Made by a program: the position numbers and the translations under genes. Shown piece by piece: positions 31,061 to 36,166 of a stretch of DNA of 36,166 nt. Position 1 is the stretch's first letter. Each line of letters opens with the position of its first letter. The notes under the pieces are model-generated. The model had not been told where the DNA came from. It made no database searches and worked only from the letters and a program-made list of their open reading frames with translations. This DNA is from Hymenobacter profundi (GTDB lineage Bacteria; Bacteroidota; Bacteroidia; Cytophagales; Hymenobacteraceae). The stretch covers positions 1 through 36,166 of the forward strand of contig NZ_JAHWGL010000043.1 of assembly GCF_019334315.1 (NCBI RefSeq), written 5' to 3'.

Positions 31061-33058
31061 CTACGGCCGCACCACCGGAAAGGACGTAATGCGTAGATTA
31101 GTAGCGCCGTACGGAATAAGCGTCAGCGTTTCGGGAGTGGACTCGGCGGGCCGGGCTACCGGACTGGCCGGCGGCGGACCAGCCGAGTTCTGTGCCATCT
31201 GCCACTCGGGTAGGCGCATGCCCTGCACGCGCAACTCAACGGGTGCGCTATCCGGCGAAAAGACTACGCCAGTAGTCGGCAACTCCTTCACCTGAAATGC
31301 ATTGGTGGGGTCGGCTGAGGGTAGCAACAGGCCGTAGTTCCAAGGGGTAGTAGCCCGCACGGTGTAGTCGTCAGCTTGGTTGGGCCGGTCGCGCAGTTTG
31401 TCCCACTGTTCGCCCAGCTTCAGCCCATACACCAGCGGCCCACGCTCCACCGATACCGACTGGTTGTAGCCCGGCTGCACGCGCACGTCCATGGGTAGGC
31501 GCAACTCCACCACATCACCCTGCTGCCAGCGGCGCTTTAGCTGGTAGAAGGTACCAGCCTTCGGAGCATCGGCCACGGTTTTACCATTCACCGTCACCGT
31601 CGCCTTATCGGCCCAGGCCGGGATGCGCAGGCGCAACGGGAAAGCCACTTTCTTGGCCGATTTCGCCACCACAAGCCGGATGTTGTCGCGGAAAGGGTAG
31701 TCGGTTTCCTCGCGAATGGTGATGTCCGTTTTGCCTACCTGGGTGGTTAGCTCGCTGGGCGCGTAGGCCGCGGCCACCAGGCCACCGTCGGGCGAGGCCA
31801 TCCAGAGATTGGCCGCAAACTTAGGCCAGCCCTGGTGCATATTGGCCGTGCAACACCCGAACCACGGCTCCAGGCCATACACATTGGAGTCGTCGCCGTT
31901 GGTGGACCACTGCCGCTTGGCTTTGCTCACCAGCACTTGGTTGGGCTGCTGGTCGTACTGATGCGCCCACATGGTAGGGTCGAAGGTGGCGGGTAGGGCG
32001 TTGAAGGTGATTTTCTCCAGCCGGTCGCCAAAAGCAGGGTCGCCGAGCAAGGCCAGCAGCTGCTCGTAGGAGTACTGCGCCTCTACCACCGCGCACAGCT
32101 CAATACCCTGCGAGGGGTTGCGGCCCGAGAAATGCTCGTCGCCGCTATACATACCGTTGGGCAGCCCGTGGTATTGGTCTAGCATCTTGATTTGCTGGTA
32201 GATGCTCTGGCGGTCGGCAGTGGTGCCGCCGGTCATGCCCCAAAGCGCGGGCATCTTCAGGGCCATAGCATTGTTGACGCCATGGGCCTGCAAGGATTTG
32301 TCGGTCAATCCTTTCGGTAGGCCCAAGCTCTCCGCCGACGTTGGCTCGGTGAAGGGAAACTGCGCGTACATCTGTTGCCAGTTGTAGCCCTGCCCGGCCA
32401 GCTGCCGGGCCAGCGTCAGCAGTTTCGGATTCTTGGTCTTTTCGTACACCCACCGGATGGGCAGCAGCTCCTCGGCCCAGCGGTACTTGGCCCACTCGTG
32501 TAGCGGATTAGCAGCCAGTTGGCTGCTCTGGTAGGCGAAGTATTTCTCCATGAAGGGGACCACGCGCTTGTCACCAGTGGCTTCCTGATACTGCATCAGG
32601 CTTTTAAGCACCAGCATATTCGGCCACCAGTCTTTATTCTTGGCGGGGCCGATGGCACCATCGGGCCGTTGACTTTGCAACGTCCAGTCAATCCACTTCT
32701 GCGCTTTGGCTTTCAGGATAGGGTCGTCGAGGAGGTAGGCCAGGGGTAACAGCCCGTCGAGGTAATAGGGGCCTCGTTCCCAGCCCTCGCCCGAGCCACC
32801 CAACCAAGCACTGTTCGGCCCCACATCGGACCAAAACTCGTCCAAATGGCCTGTCAACCCATCGGCCTGAATGCGCAACTGACGCTGAAGCCAACCCGCC
32901 GGTTTCACCGCACCCAGAGGCATCATCTGAAACGCACTAGCCTGAAAAGCCGCTGATTTGGGAGCGGTAGGGGTAGGTGTTGGCGGCGTTTGGGCGTATC
33001 CACTTAGAGGGAGTAGCGCCACGGTCAACGGAAAAACAAACCGGGTGAGAAAGGTCAT
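31061..33058 (-). CDS. GH127-family beta-L-arabinofuranosidase-like enzyme (DUF1680)
   Basis: The 665-residue secreted glycoside hydrolase has a signal peptide (to about 22, SGYA before QTP) followed by a proline-rich stretch. A long alpha/alpha-barrel follows with NGMYSGDEHF (E308 as possible acid/base), GIELCAVVE (E320, C322) and EPWFGCCTANMHQG (C402, C403). In the founding enzyme HypBA1 the equivalent Glu/Cys/Cys/Cys set binds zinc and the first Cys of the pair is the nucleophile. The residues are therefore conserved, though the mapping is mine. C-terminal beta domains follow. It lies 90 bp after a sulfatase gene on the same strand, suggesting co-expression. Confidence 0.85.
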   Translation of the reverse strand: MTFLTRFVFPLTVALLPLSGYAQTPPTPTPTAPKSAAFQASAFQMMPLGAVKPAGWLQRQLRIQADGLTGHLDEFWSDVGPNSAWLGGSGEGWERGPYYLDGLLPLAYLLDDPILKAKAQKWIDWTLQSQRPDGAIGPAKNKDWWPNMLVLKSLMQYQEATGDKRVVPFMEKYFAYQSSQLAANPLHEWAKYRWAEELLPIRWVYEKTKNPKLLTLARQLAGQGYNWQQMYAQFPFTEPTSAESLGLPKGLTDKSLQAHGVNNAMALKMPALWGMTGGTTADRQSIYQQIKMLDQYHGLPNGMYSGDEHFSGRNPSQGIELCAVVEAQYSYEQLLALLGDPAFGDRLEKITFNALPATFDPTMWAHQYDQQPNQVLVSKAKRQWSTNGDDSNVYGLEPWFGCCTANMHQGWPKFAANLWMASPDGGLVAAAYAPSELTTQVGKTDITIREETDYPFRDNIRLVVAKSAKKVAFPLRLRIPAWADKATVTVNGKTVADAPKAGTFYQLKRRWQQGDVVELRLPMDVRVQPGYNQSVSVERGPLVYGLKLGEQWDKLRDRPNQADDYTVRATTPWNYGLLLPSADPTNAFQVKELPTTGVVFSPDSAPVELRVQGMRLPEWQMAQNSAGPPPASPVARPAESTPETLTLIPYGATNLRITSFPVVRP

Positions 33059-33148
33059 AGGGTAGGGAGGTAGGGTGGGGGAGTAGCCGACCGAAGCCGC
33101 TTGCTACTGTCTGTGTTGCTTCCGAAGTAGTTTCAGTACTTGGAGAGG

Positions 33149-34882
33149 CTACTGTTGAGCCGTGGGCTTCGGAAAGACTTTGTATTCCTCGGCCAACTGC
33201 TGCCAGCGCTGACTCATAACCGTCACGCGGTCGGGGTATTGGGTGGCCAGGTTCTTGGTTTCGGAACGGTTGTTTTTGAGGTCGTACAGCTCCCAGGGCG
33301 TGTTGGCGTCTAGGCGCACAATCTTCCAATCTTGCTGCCGGAACGCCGCCGCGCCGAAATGCTCCCAGAACAACTCCGGGTGAATACGCTGGGCTGGCGC
33401 CTTGGACGAGGCCAACAATGGCACGAAGCTCTTGCCGGGGGTAGGTGTGATGGTGCGCCCCTCGAAGGTGCTAGGGTAAGAAGCCTGCGCCAGGTCCAGG
33501 AACGTGCTCATCATATCAATCACGTGCAGCGGCTCGCGCACCAAGCGGCCGGGCTGCTGCACGCCCTGGGGCCAATGCACAATCAAAGGAGTGGCAATGC
33601 CACCTTCGTGCTGCTTGGCCTTGTAGTAGCGAAACGGCGTGTTGATGCTGTGCGCCCACACTGCGCCAATACCAGCGTGCACCAGTTGCCCATTAGGTAG
33701 GACTTCTTTCTTGGTCGGAAACGCCACCGTTTGGCCCTCGCGGGTGCTGCCGGCCCGGTCGAAGCCGGGGCCGTACTCGGTGGGGTCTTCTGAGCTGGCA
33801 CCGTTGTCGGATAAAAATAGGATGATAGTGTTATCGAGCTGTTTGGTGCGCTTCAACTCCGCAATCAGGTGGCCTATGTTCTGGTCCATGCGGTCGACCA
33901 TGGCCGCGTGCACGGCCATGGCGTGCGCGTCCCAGTCCTTAGTAGGGTTGGTGGCCCAGTCCTTTTTCGGAAACATAAAGTCCGGCAGCGGCGTGGTGGC
34001 TGGGTCAAACAGCTTCAGGTCGATGATGCGCTTGTAGCGGCTCTGCCGCAGCGCCTGCCAGCCATTTTTGTAGGTGTTTTCGTACTTTTTGATATCCTCG
34101 GGTAGGGCCTGAATGGGCCAGTGCGGGGCCGTATAGGCCACGTACATGAAAAACGGCTTATCAGCCTGCTTGCCAAACTGCCGCACAAACGACACCGCCG
34201 TATCGCCGATGGCATTGGTGTAGTAAAAATCCTTGGGTACCGCTTTCACCGGCTTGTTGCCGTACACCAAGCTGAACGGGTCGAAGTAATCGACCACGCC
34301 CCAAATGGTGCCGTAGAACTTCTCGAAGCCGCGGCCCGTGGGGTAGGTACTGGGGTCAGAAAATGCGCCGTAGTCGGCTTGGTGGGCCAGCCACTTCAGT
34401 TGCTCCGCGTTGTCTTTGCGCCCCACCGTTTCCGAAATATGCCACTTGCCTACCATACCGGTCTGGTAGCCAGCCGCGCGCAAGGCCTCGGCAATGGTTA
34501 CAGTGTGCTTATCCAGCGTGCCCTGATAACCAGTTTTGCCCTCAGCAAACGTCATTTTGCCAATACCCGCCTGGTGCGGATACAGGCCCGTGAGCATGGA
34601 AGCGCGGGTAGGGCAGCACCGCCCCATGTTGTAGCAAGCATTGAAACGAAGCCCATCCTTGGCGAGCTTGTCCAGATTGGGCGTGTTGATTTCGCCACCG
34701 TAGCAACCTAGATCGGAGTAGCCCAGGTCGTCGGCCATGATGAGGATGATGTTGGGGCGTTTGGCCGATTTGGATGGCGCCAGGGTGAAGGCCATTGAGC
34801 CCATCAGCACCACCAAGGCCAGTGCACTGCTAACGGCGTGGTAGGCGTAGCGCCCAGTGTTTTTGACTGGTAGACGAAACAT
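33149..34882 (-). CDS. Type I formylglycine-dependent sulfatase
   Basis: The 577-residue secreted sulfatase has a signal sequence followed by the metal-binding start PNIILIMADDLGYSDLGC (D51, D52). The formylglycine signature is C90-P-T-R-A in NMGRCCPTRASMLTG; C90 must be oxidised to formylglycine for activity. K146 and H148 are in GKWHIS, and LSDNGAS is a metal-site segment. Start ATG 34882 is preferred over TTG 34918, which would put 12 residues before the leader. It is first of a two-gene unit with the GH127-like enzyme and is divergent from a formylglycine-generating enzyme gene, so the substrate is probably a sulfated glycan. Confidence 0.95.
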   Translation of the reverse strand: MFRLPVKNTGRYAYHAVSSALALVVLMGSMAFTLAPSKSAKRPNIILIMADDLGYSDLGCYGGEINTPNLDKLAKDGLRFNACYNMGRCCPTRASMLTGLYPHQAGIGKMTFAEGKTGYQGTLDKHTVTIAEALRAAGYQTGMVGKWHISETVGRKDNAEQLKWLAHQADYGAFSDPSTYPTGRGFEKFYGTIWGVVDYFDPFSLVYGNKPVKAVPKDFYYTNAIGDTAVSFVRQFGKQADKPFFMYVAYTAPHWPIQALPEDIKKYENTYKNGWQALRQSRYKRIIDLKLFDPATTPLPDFMFPKKDWATNPTKDWDAHAMAVHAAMVDRMDQNIGHLIAELKRTKQLDNTIILFLSDNGASSEDPTEYGPGFDRAGSTREGQTVAFPTKKEVLPNGQLVHAGIGAVWAHSINTPFRYYKAKQHEGGIATPLIVHWPQGVQQPGRLVREPLHVIDMMSTFLDLAQASYPSTFEGRTITPTPGKSFVPLLASSKAPAQRIHPELFWEHFGAAAFRQQDWKIVRLDANTPWELYDLKNNRSETKNLATQYPDRVTVMSQRWQQLAEEYKVFPKPTAQQ

Positions 34883-35108
34883 GCTATTGCTGATAAGAGA
34901 CACGGAAGCCCACCGCAAAAGGATGCCGCGAACCTCATTAACCCAGAAGAACCAGCCGACAAGCTAAATCATTTTAGCATATTGAGTATGATGCCTATAA
35001 AGATTTGTGTTCTATTGGTGTAAACAAACCGCAATCCGGTTGCTTTCGAAAGCAGTCTGTGCTGACATTTACTCGTGCTGTACTACCCCGTCCAATCTTT
35101 CGTCATGT

Positions 35109-36074
35109 ATGCTGATGCGTCATTTTCTGCTCAATAGTCTGTGTGCCAGTAGCCTACTGCTGGCACTAAGCGCCTGTGAATCTGGCCCACTTGAGCAACG
35201 GAAGTATTCGCCTACCATCACGGTGTTTGCTCACGAGCCGGCACAGAAAACAGCTCCAACCAACGCTCTGCCCGCTGCCGTGCCGGCCGGGATGGTGTAC
35301 GTGCCCGGCGGCTACACTCAGGTTGGTTCCGCCGATGGCGTGGCGCAGGAAAAGCCTGCGTTTTGGGTGCTGGTAAAGCCATTTCTACTAGATCAGCACG
35401 AAGTGACGGTAGGGCAGTTTCGGGCTTTTGTGCAGGCTACCGGCTACAAAACAGAGGCCGAGCACTTCGGCAACGGTGGTGTGCTGGACGAAACCACCAA
35501 GCAATGGGGCCTGAAAGATGGGGCCAATTGGCAGTACCCCTACGGCCCCGAAGCCGGCCCCGCCGTGCCCGACCAGCCCGTCACGCAAGTATCGTGGAAC
35601 GATGCGCAGGCGTACGCCAAGTGGGCTGGCAAGCGCCTACCTGATGAAATAGAGTGGGAACACGCTGCCCGCAATGGCCGCAACACCCGCACGCTCTACC
35701 CCGCCGGCGACAGCCTACAAGTGCAGGGCAGGTTCACGGCCAACACCTGGAACGGCACCTTCCCCGATTTTGACCGCCAGACCGACGGCTTCCACTACGC
35801 CGCGCCGGTAGGCTCGTTCGGCACGTCGCCGCTGGGCCTGGCCGATATGTCGGGCAACGTGTGGGAGTGGTGCGCCAACTACAAGCTCACCTACGCCGAC
35901 ATCATGGACTCGGTGGCCGTGGCCAACTCGCCTACCACCGAGCGCGCCCAGCGGGGCGGTTCTTTCCTATGCGAGCCAGGCTGGTGCCACGGCTACCGCG
36001 TGTCGGGTAGGGCGGGCAGCACCCCGGAAACAGCCCTCATGCACGTGGGCTTTCGGTGTGTGCAGGATTTGTAG
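35109..36074 (+). CDS. Formylglycine-generating enzyme (SUMF1/FGE-type sulfatase-modifying lipoprotein)
   Basis: The 322-residue protein has a lipoprotein signal (MLMRHFLLNSLCASSLLLALSAC, acylated C23) and an FGE-sulfatase domain from about 58 to the end. The end-motif has both copper-binding active-site cysteines, C288 and C293, in RGGSFLCEPGWC, followed by HVGFRC. Many FGE-fold relatives (for example GldJ/GldK-like proteins) lack these. An ATG at 35115 would shorten it by two residues; the frame upstream to 35007 is non-homologous. The gene is divergent from the sulfatase at 34882, so it very likely activates that enzyme's C90. Its lipidation means maturation would take place in the envelope. 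Confidence 0.9.
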   Translation: MLMRHFLLNSLCASSLLLALSACESGPLEQRKYSPTITVFAHEPAQKTAPTNALPAAVPAGMVYVPGGYTQVGSADGVAQEKPAFWVLVKPFLLDQHEVTVGQFRAFVQATGYKTEAEHFGNGGVLDETTKQWGLKDGANWQYPYGPEAGPAVPDQPVTQVSWNDAQAYAKWAGKRLPDEIEWEHAARNGRNTRTLYPAGDSLQVQGRFTANTWNGTFPDFDRQTDGFHYAAPVGSFGTSPLGLADMSGNVWEWCANYKLTYADIMDSVAVANSPTTERAQRGGSFLCEPGWCHGYRVSGRAGSTPETALMHVGFRCVQDL

Positions 36075-36091
36075 CTGCTTGCCGTCGTCTG

Positions 36092-36120
36092 CCGGTCCGA
36101 CGCCGTAGGCGTCCGACCGG
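36092..36120. repeat. Palindrome downstream of the FGE gene
   Basis: CCGGTCCGACGCC (36092-36104) and GGCGTCCGACCGG (36108-36120) pair at 12 of 13 positions around a GTA loop. It sits 18 bp after the FGE stop codon and lacks a T run, so it may be a REP-like repeat rather than an efficient terminator. Confidence 0.6.
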
Positions 36121-36166
36121 TTGTCGTTGCCCGAGCTTCGTGCTGACGCTTGCCTCTCCTACCTCT

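Overview
The window looks like chromosome from a GC-rich member of the Bacteroidota, most likely Hymenobacter or a close relative in the Cytophagales. The case rests on gene content: many lipoproteins with LSAC/LASC-type lipoboxes, LytTR/LytS-type two-component regulation, a GH127-sulfatase-FGE cluster, a Uma2-family remnant, a manganese catalase, and intergenic GTCATCCTGA palindromic repeats. The taxon is an inference. I saw no rRNA, tRNA, CRISPR array, phage or transposase gene.

Layout. 1-4.2 kb: an MFS exporter and an AraC-type regulator on the minus strand, divergent from an AldB/ExaC-like aldehyde dehydrogenase. A 14-bp near-identical direct repeat with an exact 21-bp period lies in the divergent gap and is a good candidate AraC operator. 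4.2-6.8 kb: an AT-rich small secreted protein, a small exported protein, a DUF779 protein (a family known to sit next to AldB-like dehydrogenases) and a manganese catalase with all five Mn ligands. 6.8-9.0 kb: a DUF4440/SnoaL-like lipoprotein, a glycine-zipper protein and a secreted esterase-like alpha/beta hydrolase, separated by clear terminators. 9.1-15.2 kb: a complete tripartite RND efflux operon in the order TolC-like, membrane fusion protein, AcrB-like pump, with a palindromic repeat between the last two genes.

15.4-25.9 kb: penicillin-binding protein 1C (pbpC) and a thioester-containing bacterial alpha-2-macroglobulin (yfhM-like). These are usually direct neighbours. Here they are separated by about 2.4 kb holding a frameshifted Uma2 pseudogene, an FkbM methyltransferase and a GT-A glycosyltransferase. 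26.2-28.9 kb: an RBBP9-like hydrolase, a shortened M28 peptidase lacking an internal segment, and an HSL-type lipoprotein esterase; the last two converge on a perfect 22-bp-stem bidirectional terminator. 29.0-30.9 kb: a LytS-type kinase and LytTR regulator operon. 31.0-36.1 kb: a formylglycine sulfatase and a GH127 beta-L-arabinofuranosidase-like enzyme on the minus strand, divergent from a lipoprotein formylglycine-generating enzyme that keeps both active-site cysteines.

Most of the window is recognisable metabolism, envelope and efflux functions. The parts most worth following up are the sulfatase/GH127/lipoprotein-FGE unit, the candidate AraC operator, the interrupted pbpC-yfhM pair with a repeat-like insertion in the pbpC reading frame, the M28 deletion, and the dispersed palindromic repeats. 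No clearly new defence or mobile system was found.
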